64,000 nt of DNA from Prevotella sp. UBA6994. Its GTDB lineage: Bacteria > Bacteroidota > Bacteroidia > Bacteroidales > Bacteroidaceae. Of the stretch, positions 34,257 to 43,713 are shown piece after piece. Position 1 is the stretch's first letter. Each line of letters starts with the position of its first letter. The notes beneath the pieces are model-generated. The model did not search any database and was not told where the DNA came from. It was given only the letters and a program-made list of their open reading frames with translations. The position numbers were made by a program, and so were the translations under genes. The DNA lies in NCBI GenBank assembly GCA_002449845.1, contig DJXW01000007.1, forward strand, positions 1-64,000. Direction: 5' to 3'.

Positions 34257-34554
34257 TGAGATAGACATCAAAGCAATTTAATTAAAATTTAAGAGTAAAA
34301 GTTTTCATCATAAAAATAAGTGATTTTAGAATTACATGCAAATATAGATAAAAAATTTTGTATAATTATTCAATCGATAAAAAATATACCCATTGCTCTG
34401 AATTAACACCTTTCACACATGAAATCAAGGGACATATATATCCAATCCCGAATCCCCCCGAACGTCAAGTCTCGTTATTTCCTATATAAGGAATTAAATG
34501 CCAAAGATATTTAGCGGACGCCAATAATTTATATTCATCAATCTCTTCCAACAA

Positions 34555-34591
34555 AAAAACCGAGCGAAAAGATATTTCTCGCTCGGTTTTT
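34555..34591 (-). terminator. Terminator of the SusC/SusD operon
   Basis: A perfect 13-bp stem (34555-34567 with 34579-34591, AAAAACCGAGCGA) and an 11-nt loop. The flanking A-run on the plus strand gives a U-tract on the minus-strand transcript, and the T-run makes it usable from the other side too. Confidence 0.85.
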
Positions 34592-34618
34592 GATTATCAA
34601 TATAATAAAATGGATTGT

Positions 34619-36451
34619 TTACTTACTGAATGGCAGATACCAGTTATTGGGATCTTTGAGGTCCACCATAGGACTCTTGAATGCCAATTTACGTGCAAGC
34701 CACTCACTGCCATAATTGGAACCGTAGAGAGCAGCCTCATTCTTATGACGAGCCAAGCGGCAAAGGTCGCCGAAACGATAGCCCTCGTAAGCCAACTCAA
34801 GTGCATACTCATCGCAAATCAAGTCTTCTACGGCATTTATCGTATCATTCTTGGTTGTGCCGACCGTCACATTTTGAGCCCTCAGAGCGTCAAACTTCGC
34901 ACTTACGACAGCATCCATCTGATAGGGAGAGAATGCGCCCTGCGTATGTCCACTACCGTATGAGTGAATACCAACGCTATTTCTAAACAGCTCAATATTC
35001 TCTGTAGAGAAGAAAGGCAACGTGGTACGTAGCAACTGATGCGTAGCAGGCTTGATGTAAGTGGTATCTGTAGAGAGGTCACGATTGAAACCGTCCTTCA
35101 GAATAGCAAATGCAGCATCAGGATAACCCATGCGGTTGATAGCCTCTGCCAAACGGAGATAGACGGTGGTGTAACGAGTCAGGATGATATTGGCATCATT
35201 GTACTTGGTCATCACCGTAAACAACGAGTCATTCTTGGAAATGCTTTCGAACGAAGCCAATCTACGCAAATCGCCCACGGCATCAGTAGATTTCACGATA
35301 TTATCGGTAGCAGCTGATGAAGGAACGTAATAGTACGTTTGGCTATTGGCAAGATTCTTATACGAAGCAGAAGCGTCAATCTGTCGCTCCAAGAGATACA
35401 TTTCCTGAGAACGAGATGAAGCCGACTCAGTAGAATAATAATCATATCCGAAAAGCCTTGGAAGATCAGTGATGGTACCCTTCATGCGGTTTACAGCCAT
35501 TGGCACATAGGTCACAACATCTGTGGTGGAACTGAAGAGATTGCTCCATGAACCTGCTCCACTATAAGATCGAGGCATATCGTTTGGCAACGACTGTGTT
35601 TCTCGTGTTGAGAAGTACAAATAAGGCATCAAGTAATAATCTTGAGAAGGACGTTGCTGCGCCCTGAGATAAGCGAAGTAATGCTTGGCAGCTTTCTCAT
35701 ATTGCCCTGTTTCCAGATATAAGTCGCCCAATACCACATCTACGGGGAACATTGCCTTAGAAGACGTTACGGTCTTGGAAGAACCAGAATTGGTGCTACC
35801 CGCATTGATATTGCCGTAAGTAGGCACTGCATAGCCACTGTATCTCTCCAAGTCGGCAGCCAACGCATCACAGATTTGCTGTAAGTTTTTCTTCTCGCGC
35901 ACCTCATTAGCCTGAGAGATACTGGTGACAGGCTCCGTATAGAACGGAACACTGCCATAAGTCTTGGCAAGCTGCATGTAAGCCCACGCACGAATAGAGT
36001 GAGCCTGTACATATTCAGGCATACTCACGTTACGGCTACCCGTAAGCAAGGTAGTGTCGCGGTGAGCGATGTAATAGTTACAGTTGTTGATGATACGGTA
36101 GTACACGTATGCAGAATCGTACTTGTTAGACACGGAGGCAGAGAAGTTAGCTAACTCCCGCAAGTCGGTTTCCGTATATGTATTGGTAGCCACCAAGTCG
36201 CCACGCATTTCGTTCACCAACACATACTGGTCGGCAGCCTGCTGGACGGCTTTAAGAATACCAAGCGTGTAAAACATAGAGTCGGTTTTTTGATCGAGAG
36301 CAGGATCAAAGATTTGTCTGTCAGACTCCGTCTCAAGCATGTCATCACAAGAAACAAAGAGTGGAGCATGAAGGATGAAGAGTGCTGCACCGAGCACCTT
36401 CAAGACCATTCTCAAACTACCCTTTCTTGTATTTATAAATTTTGTAGCCAT
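34619..36451 (-). CDS. SusD/RagB-family outer-membrane lipoprotein (second pair)
   Basis: 610 residues from the ATG at 36449-36451 (MATKFINTRKGSLRMVLKVL), chosen because upstream in-frame codons fall in an intergenic repeat. The lipobox ends in FVSC, followed by DDMLETESD, the standard SusD start. TPR-type helices and the C-terminal region (ALELAYEGYRFGDLCRLARH) match the family. SusD proteins cap the SusC pore and capture ligand at the cell surface. Last gene of the seven-gene operon; pairs with the SusC at 36521-39844. Confidence 0.93.
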   Translation of the reverse strand: MATKFINTRKGSLRMVLKVLGAALFILHAPLFVSCDDMLETESDRQIFDPALDQKTDSMFYTLGILKAVQQAADQYVLVNEMRGDLVATNTYTETDLRELANFSASVSNKYDSAYVYYRIINNCNYYIAHRDTTLLTGSRNVSMPEYVQAHSIRAWAYMQLAKTYGSVPFYTEPVTSISQANEVREKKNLQQICDALAADLERYSGYAVPTYGNINAGSTNSGSSKTVTSSKAMFPVDVVLGDLYLETGQYEKAAKHYFAYLRAQQRPSQDYYLMPYLYFSTRETQSLPNDMPRSYSGAGSWSNLFSSTTDVVTYVPMAVNRMKGTITDLPRLFGYDYYSTESASSRSQEMYLLERQIDASASYKNLANSQTYYYVPSSAATDNIVKSTDAVGDLRRLASFESISKNDSLFTVMTKYNDANIILTRYTTVYLRLAEAINRMGYPDAAFAILKDGFNRDLSTDTTYIKPATHQLLRTTLPFFSTENIELFRNSVGIHSYGSGHTQGAFSPYQMDAVVSAKFDALRAQNVTVGTTKNDTINAVEDLICDEYALELAYEGYRFGDLCRLARHKNEAALYGSNYGSEWLARKLAFKSPMVDLKDPNNWYLPFSK

Positions 36452-36489
36452 AGTCGAATCATTATTATGTCCGCTCAAAGCGGTTGTTA

Positions 36490-36518
36490 ATTCTTCATTA
36501 TACATTCTTCATTCTTGA
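36490..36518. repeat. Degenerate ATTCTTCATT repeats between SusC and SusD genes
   Basis: Copies of ATTCTTCATT and ATTCTTCATTCTT occur here; the same motif builds the perfect inverted repeat at 58210-58296. Probably a remnant of a dispersed intergenic repeat. Confidence 0.4.
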
Positions 36519-36520
36519 TT

Positions 36521-39500
36521 TTAGAGATTAATCTTCAACCCAAATGCAACGGCACGGCTCTGTGCCACATTGCCAGCATCAACACCTTGATAGAGTACGG
36601 AATTGGCAACAGAGAACTCTGGGTCGCTTCCCAAATAATGCGTTACGGTGAAAAGGTTGCTACCCTCTGCCCAAATGGAAAGACCTTGGAGCCAAGAGAA
36701 ACGAACAGGCACCTTATACGTCAGGCGAACTGTCTTGAGGCGCAAGTAACTGCCATCCTCTATCCAGCGGTCGCTGAAACGACTGTTACCCATGGCATCG
36801 CCATAGCTCAGGCGAGGCATATTCGTAACTTGTCCCTCGTATTGCCAACGGTTGGCCATTGCCACTGTTTGGTTATAGAAGTTTGAACCAGCCTCCAAAA
36901 CGCTTCTCTGATAGTTGAACACGTCATTGCCAAGCGAATAGTTGAACACGGCTGACAATGTGAAGTTCTTCCAACCGATATTAGCAAAGATATTTCCGTA
37001 GATGTCGGGGTTAGGATTGCCGATGATGGTCTTATCAGCCTCACTAATCTTACCGTCACCATTGAGGTCAGCAAAGTGCATGTCGCCAGCCTTGAAGTAC
37101 TGAGGCTTACCTGTGGCATCTACCAAATAGAGATTAGCCTGTGCAGCGGCAGCAGCAGAAGTGAACACGCCATTAGGACTGGTTTGGTCTTTTACCACCT
37201 TGTATCCATAGAAGCTACCCACAGCCTCGCCGATGATGGTAGCCACATTGTTGGAACCATATACGTTAGAGGTATAGCCAATGGCATCATCCTTACCATT
37301 CACGTAGATATGGTCATTGTTAGGCAAGGTCTTAATCTTGTTTACGTAATGACCCATGCTTGCACCCACCTCTACGTTGAAGTTCTTGGAAACGACTGGC
37401 TTTCCTGTTACGGTCAGTTCAAAACCAGTATTGTCGAGCGAACCACCATTGCTCCAGTAATTGTTGATACCGGCAACAGGATTGTCAAAGCTCTTCAAGG
37501 TAAGCAAGTTAGTAGTGTGGTTGAGATAATAGTCGAAGTTAACGCCCAATCTATTGTTCAACCAGTAAGACTTCAATCCTACGTTAAACTTACCCGTCTT
37601 CTCGTAGGTAATCTTATCGTTACCGATATTGTTCAGCTGAGCAGCCGTAGCACCAGAACCAGATGCGCCATAGAGATACTTCATTACGCCAAACGAGGTA
37701 CGAGCTGCGAAGTTGTTGATATCGTCATTACCCGTGATGTCGTAACCAGCCTTGAGCAACAAGTAATTGATGGCAGGAGTCTTGGGGAACCAAGCCTCGT
37801 TGGTGATAGCCCAACCCAACTGCAAGCTGGGGAAGATACCCCACTTAGCACCGAGAATCTTCAAGCCATCAGAGTTTTTACCAAAGCGGCTACTGCTCTC
37901 AGCAGATGCAGACAACTGTGCGAAATAACGGTTACGGTAATTGTAGTCGATGTTCACATACCAAGACATGTTTTTCCAAGTGTCGTTGGTTCCCGTAGCC
38001 GACTTATAGTCCATTGATGTAGAGATGTTAGGTTGCTTGTCGTTACCACCACCAATGGCATACTGTCCTTCAGGTTCGTTGTCGTCGAAGTTGAACGACA
38101 TGTAACGGAATCCACCGAACACATCCAAGAAGTGAGAAGCAAACTGCTTGGTGAACTGCAGACGAGTATCGCTCACTACACTGGTTTCCTTGGCGAACAT
38201 AGACCAAGCAGCACTTTGCACGCGGCCGATACCCTCTACCAAGAATGAAGGAACACCATTCTTTGGACGATAGTAACGTTGAGAGATACGGTCGAGCGTA
38301 TAACTGAACACTGTCGTCAACTTGAGGTTTGGGTTAAATTGATAAGTGGGCGCAATCACTGCATTGAAATTGGTAGTCTCCACACGGTTTTTATTGATAG
38401 CCTCACCGTTTTCCAACAGTGCAGTGGGGTTTGCCAATGACAAGTCTCTGTCGATGCTTGTAAGGAAATCGTCAGCATCGCTGAGCGTAGAAGACAACAG
38501 ACCCGTTACACTATTATACGTATAAGGATTGAGGAATGGCGACTTGATAAGAGCCAGGAATGTAGGAGAAGTAACCGTACCTGCAGAGAAATCTTCTGGA
38601 GCACCATTGTCAAACACGTCACGATTGATCTTGGTATAAGACATGTCGAAACGAGTTGACAGGTTGGTGATGATATTGATGTCTGTATTGAAACGCACGT
38701 TCAAACGGTTGAATCCGTTCTTTTTGGCGTTGCTCTGACCGTCGGTGTAACCAAGAGAAAGGTTGTACATACCCACGTCATCACCACCTTGCACGTTGAT
38801 ACTGTAATTCTGGTTCAATGCTGTACGATAAACCTCCTTGCTCCAGTCAGTCTCATTGTGGTAAGTCTTGTAATAATACTTATTAGGATCATCCACCAAG
38901 AACTTAATGTCTTCCTTGAAAGTGCTGATATTAGGATGTCCACCCAACATTTCAGAAGCATAGAGGCGATATTGGTTAGCATTCATCATCTCGGGAAGCT
39001 TGCCCTCGAAAGAAATACCTACGCCAATGTTCGCATTGATGCGAGTAGCCATACTATGACCGCGCTTGGTAGTAATCAAGATAACACCATTAGCTCCCCT
39101 TGCTCCATAGATGGAAGTGGCATTCTTCAGTACTTGTACCTGATCAATGTCATCGGGATTGATATTGAGCAACATATTGGTATAGTCGCCATCATGCAAA
39201 GTATTGCGTGTTTCCTGCATGTCATGAATGATACCATCTATGACCACGAGAGGCTGCGCATTGGCATTGAGCGAATTGAAGCCACGGATAAACATCACGC
39301 CACCATAGCCAGGACCGCCCGAACGAGTAACGGTACGAACGTCGGCACCCAGATGGCTCTCTATCTCCGTCTCCACGCTTTGCGAGGTAGTAATGTCGAG
39401 AGAAGTCTTTGACGAAGCAGTGATGTCAGTACTGTTTTCGTACATGGTCTTAAACTTATCTGCAATCAATGTAATCGTCAGAGGCTTTTGGTTGTTTCCA

Positions 39501-39844
39501 ATTCCCACCTGCTGGCTCAAGTATCTTGGTGCGAAGACATACAAGGCAGAGGCAAACGTAGGAACACTGATGGTAAACTCACCATTCTCATTGGTCATGG
39601 CAGCATAGTAGCGGTCATTGAGCGTCTGCACCTGAATACCCGCAAGCGGTGTTTTCGTAGCTGCGTCAATCACCTTTCCATGTACCTCCATCATGGGATA
39701 GGTAGGTCTTTTGGCAGGTGTTTTTTTCTTGACAACAGTAGTCACTTCTTCATCGTATGAAGCGTCATCGTCTTGGGCGAATGTCGGTTGACAAAGTCCA
39801 AGCAACAGAAGTGTGCTAATTGAAAGAATATAATGTCTTTTCAT
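36521..39844 (-). CDS. SusC/RagA-family TonB-dependent transporter (second pair)
   Basis: 1107 residues. The signal peptide (MKRHYILSISTLLLLGLCQP) is followed by an unusual insert of about 30 residues, acidic then Lys/Pro-rich (about 25-52, with TTVVKKKTPAKRPTYP). Next are a carboxypeptidase-regulatory-like domain (VHGKVIDAATKTPLAGIQVQ), the plug with VMFIRGFNSLN and YGARGANGVILITTK, and the 22-strand barrel ending FGLKINL. Imports ligands through the outer membrane using TonB energy. It is as complete as the first SusC but clearly diverged from it, suggesting a different ligand or partner. Confidence 0.95.
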   Translation of the reverse strand: MKRHYILSISTLLLLGLCQPTFAQDDDASYDEEVTTVVKKKTPAKRPTYPMMEVHGKVIDAATKTPLAGIQVQTLNDRYYAAMTNENGEFTISVPTFASALYVFAPRYLSQQVGIGNNQKPLTITLIADKFKTMYENSTDITASSKTSLDITTSQSVETEIESHLGADVRTVTRSGGPGYGGVMFIRGFNSLNANAQPLVVIDGIIHDMQETRNTLHDGDYTNMLLNINPDDIDQVQVLKNATSIYGARGANGVILITTKRGHSMATRINANIGVGISFEGKLPEMMNANQYRLYASEMLGGHPNISTFKEDIKFLVDDPNKYYYKTYHNETDWSKEVYRTALNQNYSINVQGGDDVGMYNLSLGYTDGQSNAKKNGFNRLNVRFNTDINIITNLSTRFDMSYTKINRDVFDNGAPEDFSAGTVTSPTFLALIKSPFLNPYTYNSVTGLLSSTLSDADDFLTSIDRDLSLANPTALLENGEAINKNRVETTNFNAVIAPTYQFNPNLKLTTVFSYTLDRISQRYYRPKNGVPSFLVEGIGRVQSAAWSMFAKETSVVSDTRLQFTKQFASHFLDVFGGFRYMSFNFDDNEPEGQYAIGGGNDKQPNISTSMDYKSATGTNDTWKNMSWYVNIDYNYRNRYFAQLSASAESSSRFGKNSDGLKILGAKWGIFPSLQLGWAITNEAWFPKTPAINYLLLKAGYDITGNDDINNFAARTSFGVMKYLYGASGSGATAAQLNNIGNDKITYEKTGKFNVGLKSYWLNNRLGVNFDYYLNHTTNLLTLKSFDNPVAGINNYWSNGGSLDNTGFELTVTGKPVVSKNFNVEVGASMGHYVNKIKTLPNNDHIYVNGKDDAIGYTSNVYGSNNVATIIGEAVGSFYGYKVVKDQTSPNGVFTSAAAAAQANLYLVDATGKPQYFKAGDMHFADLNGDGKISEADKTIIGNPNPDIYGNIFANIGWKNFTLSAVFNYSLGNDVFNYQRSVLEAGSNFYNQTVAMANRWQYEGQVTNMPRLSYGDAMGNSRFSDRWIEDGSYLRLKTVRLTYKVPVRFSWLQGLSIWAEGSNLFTVTHYLGSDPEFSVANSVLYQGVDAGNVAQSRAVAFGLKINL

Positions 39845-39872
39845 TTGAATCTAAATTTAAAGATGAGACGGA

Positions 39873-41615
39873 TTAATAGTAGGTGTCACTACCTTCATAA
39901 TATTTATAGCCAGGATGCGCTTGGCGATACTCATCCAATTCTTTCGGGATAAGCATCAAGCAGTCGAGACGTATCTCACGAGTGTACCTACTGGTTTGCG
40001 AGCTGGTAACGTTGCTGGAAATACGAAGGTAAGGATAGTAGCCTCCTGTTCCCTCGTAAGCTATTGGGAAAGTAAACTCTCCTATCAACACCGTATCTAC
40101 CTTGGTGGGATCGTTCTCCACATAACCAGAGAAAGCTACATCCCTCGTATTGCCTTGCTCAGTGTTGTAAACCACTCTTACCCTTAAACGGTTAGGCTTG
40201 AGGTCTTCCACGCCAATGTTCTCGTTGGTGATATTTTCCGGAACGAACACACCATATATATTATATGTGGTGGAGCGAACGTGTGGCAAGTAGATGTCAA
40301 TCTCTGGGTTGGTAGAGGTAGCACTGGGTTGCACATACATATACCTATTGTTAGACACCGAACCTTGAACCAATGGGTTTTTCGTACCTGCCGTTACTGC
40401 GGTAGAATATCCCGTACCATTGAAAATGTTTTGAGACTGTGAATAAGTGGGACTTTCTGCCTCAACCTTGATTGGTGGATTCCAAGTAGTCCAAGTGCGC
40501 ATACGCAAGCTATCCGTCACAAAGATGGCACCATTACTCTTATCTACCCTTGTGGCTCCCTCGAAGAGGTTGGCAGCATCTTCTGAGTAAACCAACGAGC
40601 GACCCGTCCTGTAATTATTTGTTCCTACCAAGGAGTCAACCTGTAACGTTTGTCCTGTTTGCAACGTATTCAATGCCTCGTTAGCAAAGAGGTTGTTGTT
40701 GTAGAACAAATCCTGTACCAACATGTAATTAATCATGGAGTCGCGCAGATAAGCAGCGTCGATATTTACTTTGGTTTCCTTTCTCAAGGTATTTGTTGCC
40801 GTATTCTCCACGAAAGTAAAGTCGTTCACGTAATTGAAATACGGAGTGATTTTCTCCTTAGCTTTCTTCCAAGCCTCATTCGTGGGAACGAGCATCGTAT
40901 AGTTACTATCCTCACGATGAACGTAAGCATAAAAGAGGTTATAAAGAATGTTGTCTTCATTAAAGACAGAATCGAGATAAGTAATCTTACCGTCTTTCAC
41001 AGGTCCCTGAACGCTCTTGGTCTTGTCAAGCACTTTCATATCGTACCCATGGAAATACTGGCAGATAGAGTCAATGGCAAATTCGCCTGGCTCCAACGAT
41101 TCATAAATATTATACAAGAAAGGAAGTCTGCCGTCCAACTTCTTCAAGATACCATTGCTGGTACCGATAGAGTTGGAGATGTTCACGCCACTGATGGTAT
41201 TGGAAACATACGGCATCACTTTCTCATTGAGCATGTTCACAATAGGATTTTTCTCGTTAGGAAGGGCATAATTGTATCGTGAGATGTGGTTTTGCACAAA
41301 CTCCTTCTGCAACTTGTCCAAGCTAAGCGAGTTGTAATAATTGTAATCAAACGTGTTGTCTTTCGGAGCCCATACCGTATAATACTGTGGTTGAGCCAAC
41401 ACCTTATCGTACCCTGCTTTCTGCAAGAGTGCCTTGAATTGTGAAATATCTGACTCCGACGAGATGTTCTCCCACAAGTTAGAAGCTGCTGTGCCGATGG
41501 CAGAAGCATCGCCGTCGTAATGGTCATCCCAGTCAGAGCATCCCACCGTGAAGGCTCCCATCATCAAGGAGACCATCACGACAGAAGCGTTTCTGAATAT
41601 ATGATTTCTTTTCAT
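39873..41615 (-). CDS. Fasciclin (FAS1)-domain surface lipoprotein, third of three
   Basis: 580 residues with a lipoprotein signal (FTVGC, then SDWDDHYDG). The first FAS1 H1 motif is YYTVWAPKDNTF, near residue 81, and a second is NYTMLVPTNEAW, near residue 237. The C-terminal 170 residues appear to be a beta-sandwich (IKVEAESPTYSQSQ, then RLDCLMLIP), of the kind that binds sugars or proteins. No catalytic residues are seen. A role in ligand capture together with the downstream SusC/SusD is inferred from position; the gap to that SusC is 28 nt. Confidence 0.85.
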   Translation of the reverse strand: MKRNHIFRNASVVMVSLMMGAFTVGCSDWDDHYDGDASAIGTAASNLWENISSESDISQFKALLQKAGYDKVLAQPQYYTVWAPKDNTFDYNYYNSLSLDKLQKEFVQNHISRYNYALPNEKNPIVNMLNEKVMPYVSNTISGVNISNSIGTSNGILKKLDGRLPFLYNIYESLEPGEFAIDSICQYFHGYDMKVLDKTKSVQGPVKDGKITYLDSVFNEDNILYNLFYAYVHREDSNYTMLVPTNEAWKKAKEKITPYFNYVNDFTFVENTATNTLRKETKVNIDAAYLRDSMINYMLVQDLFYNNNLFANEALNTLQTGQTLQVDSLVGTNNYRTGRSLVYSEDAANLFEGATRVDKSNGAIFVTDSLRMRTWTTWNPPIKVEAESPTYSQSQNIFNGTGYSTAVTAGTKNPLVQGSVSNNRYMYVQPSATSTNPEIDIYLPHVRSTTYNIYGVFVPENITNENIGVEDLKPNRLRVRVVYNTEQGNTRDVAFSGYVENDPTKVDTVLIGEFTFPIAYEGTGGYYPYLRISSNVTSSQTSRYTREIRLDCLMLIPKELDEYRQAHPGYKYYEGSDTYY

Positions 41616-41635
41616 AAAAGTAAACTGTTTTTGGT

Positions 41636-43711
41636 TTAATACATGTCTTCCACATATTGGTTGTTGTTATACACGTTCTCCGGGCAGAACTCGATATAGT
41701 CGAGGTGGAACTGCGTCGTTCTGTTGTCTGGCAAAACGGTCTTGAATCTCAACCAATACTCACCTTGCTCAAACTGCATCTTGGCAACGATGCGGCGCAA
41801 GTCTTGTGCATTGGCACGAGCCAAAGAGCCACCCTTGCCCACCGTGTAATACAATGGTCCACGCATCCATCCAAGGTTGTGCATGTTAGCATCGCTCTCC
41901 ACACCCATGTCATCGGTCTTGGTGTAGAGACACCATCCTGTACCAGAGTTGTTATCAGGTGAACCGTCTGGATTATCAACAGGAACCCTACGCATATCGA
42001 GTGGGATATCGAGCGCCTTCATGGAAATAAGCGCTGAAGAACGTCCCAGATAGAACTGCACCATACCACGACTGCCGTTGGCAGTGTAGCCCAATCGGAG
42101 CTCGTATGTTCCGTCTGGCACAGGAGGCAAGCGGAACGCAAAGTCGTATGCTCCCATACAGTTGAACTCATCACCCTGGTAGTTACTCCAGCCATTACCA
42201 GAACCAGAGAGATACATGACGTGGGTGTTGTTACCATTGTACACCCTCATGTTCTCAAAGAAGTTAGCCGGGTAACGGATGTAGTCTCCAGAGAGTGAAC
42301 CTTCTGAACCAGAAACACCACCATTCCAAGCCTTGATTTCCGCATACGTTGCACCACGATGTGAGTTAGACATCATTTCCCAAAGGAATGCGGTATCGTC
42401 GAAACGCATACGCTCATTCAACACACCATGAGGAACGTCATAGTCATAAACCAACATATCGGTGATAGGATGGATATAACCATTCAGAGCCTGAATGTTG
42501 GTATTCTTAATCTCAATACCATTACGCATAACAGTCTGCATTCCTGCCGTTCCAAGTTCTGCGATACGGTCGGTCAGTGATGTGTTGGTTACCCATCTGT
42601 TGAGCAATCTCTTACCACTGATACGCATCACTTTCATCAAGGTATATGGTAGCATCGTCTCATAATATTCTACGAGCGAAACCTTAGACACCTCATTGAA
42701 AGAGTAAAGCAACTTGTCGTAAGAGGCACGAAGTTTCAGGATATGATAGCGCACAAACATGTTCAGGCAGTTGTTGGGCTTGGTATAGTCATTACTCGTA
42801 TCCACGGTGATCTTGTTATTACGGTAATAGTCATACCAACCACTACTGGGATCAGCACACTTGCCATATATCTCGGCGGCATAATTAGCCAAGTCGCTAA
42901 TATCATTGATGCCGTTTGCCTTGAACACATCATCGCTTTCTGCAAACAAGGTAAAGCCCACCTTACACTCTTCAGGCACATACCATTTGGCGGTGTTGTC
43001 GGTAACGGGCTCTATGCCTGTCCTTACCAAAGCCGAGAGAGAGTCAGCCAACTTCGTTACCTCCAATGCTTGGGTGAACAACTTGAACTCCTCATGTAAA
43101 GCCAACTCACCAGCCACCATTCTATTAGAGCGACGTATCACCTTATCCACTACGTGAAGCACGCCATTCTCCAACTCATTATCCATGCTGGTAATCATGG
43201 CAGACGAATTAAGCACCGTGTTACCCGAAACAGAGTCGATGGCTGCGTTGATGTCTCTGCCCAACATGGTGTTGATGGTCATACCATTGGTCATATCCAC
43301 AGCCATCACTTCCGTACTGGCAAGATGGAACAAGGCAATGTCGTTGCACAAGGAATCGGTCAATCCCTCCAAGCTTTTGCTTGTCATACCATTATGTGGG
43401 AGGTCAGCATCCGCATCATCGTACAATTCATTGATATAATCGTTGACAGCCGCATTGGTAGGAGCGAAGCAAGTGTACATACCGTATGCGGAAAGTATCT
43501 TGTCGTAGCCCACACGCGAGAGGATATAGTTGAAGCTGCTAAACTCATCGCTGCGGTTGTTTAAGTAATCTTCAATGGTTTCTCCAGTAAACGTATAGAG
43601 GTTGGATTCATCAATGTCTTCCTTACATCCCACCAATCCTATCATCGCCGGAACCAGAGCCAGCAACGAGAGTTTACGGAGAATTGTTTTATAATTATCG
43701 AGAATCTTCAT
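41636..43711 (-). CDS. Fasciclin (FAS1)-domain surface lipoprotein, second of three
   Basis: 691 residues; lipobox MIGLVGC with KEDIDESN after it. The first FAS1 H1 motif is MYTCFAPTNAAVNDYI near residue 77, and a second, weaker one FTLFAESDDVF near 255. The C-terminal third has a beta-sandwich character with YWLRFKTVLPDNRTTQFHLD and YIEFCPE, a pattern known from carbohydrate-binding-like modules. It starts 2 nt after the SusD stop, so it is co-translated with the first SusC/SusD pair. Confidence 0.85.
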   Translation of the reverse strand: MKILDNYKTILRKLSLLALVPAMIGLVGCKEDIDESNLYTFTGETIEDYLNNRSDEFSSFNYILSRVGYDKILSAYGMYTCFAPTNAAVNDYINELYDDADADLPHNGMTSKSLEGLTDSLCNDIALFHLASTEVMAVDMTNGMTINTMLGRDINAAIDSVSGNTVLNSSAMITSMDNELENGVLHVVDKVIRRSNRMVAGELALHEEFKLFTQALEVTKLADSLSALVRTGIEPVTDNTAKWYVPEECKVGFTLFAESDDVFKANGINDISDLANYAAEIYGKCADPSSGWYDYYRNNKITVDTSNDYTKPNNCLNMFVRYHILKLRASYDKLLYSFNEVSKVSLVEYYETMLPYTLMKVMRISGKRLLNRWVTNTSLTDRIAELGTAGMQTVMRNGIEIKNTNIQALNGYIHPITDMLVYDYDVPHGVLNERMRFDDTAFLWEMMSNSHRGATYAEIKAWNGGVSGSEGSLSGDYIRYPANFFENMRVYNGNNTHVMYLSGSGNGWSNYQGDEFNCMGAYDFAFRLPPVPDGTYELRLGYTANGSRGMVQFYLGRSSALISMKALDIPLDMRRVPVDNPDGSPDNNSGTGWCLYTKTDDMGVESDANMHNLGWMRGPLYYTVGKGGSLARANAQDLRRIVAKMQFEQGEYWLRFKTVLPDNRTTQFHLDYIEFCPENVYNNNQYVEDMY

Positions 43712-43713
43712 GT

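Larger units (their letters stand above)
33754..34554. other. AT-rich noncoding gap between the membrane operon and the SusC/SusD operon
   Basis: No gene is seen. The middle part is the repeat element described at 33868-34256. The remainder, 34257-34554, is AT-rich without recognisable structure apart from the terminator that follows. Confidence 0.6.

Noticed and set aside
38789..39412. 207-codon plus-strand frame, and similar long frames across the SusC genes
   Set aside because: Antisense shadows of conserved SusC coding sequence with no start signals or domain features.
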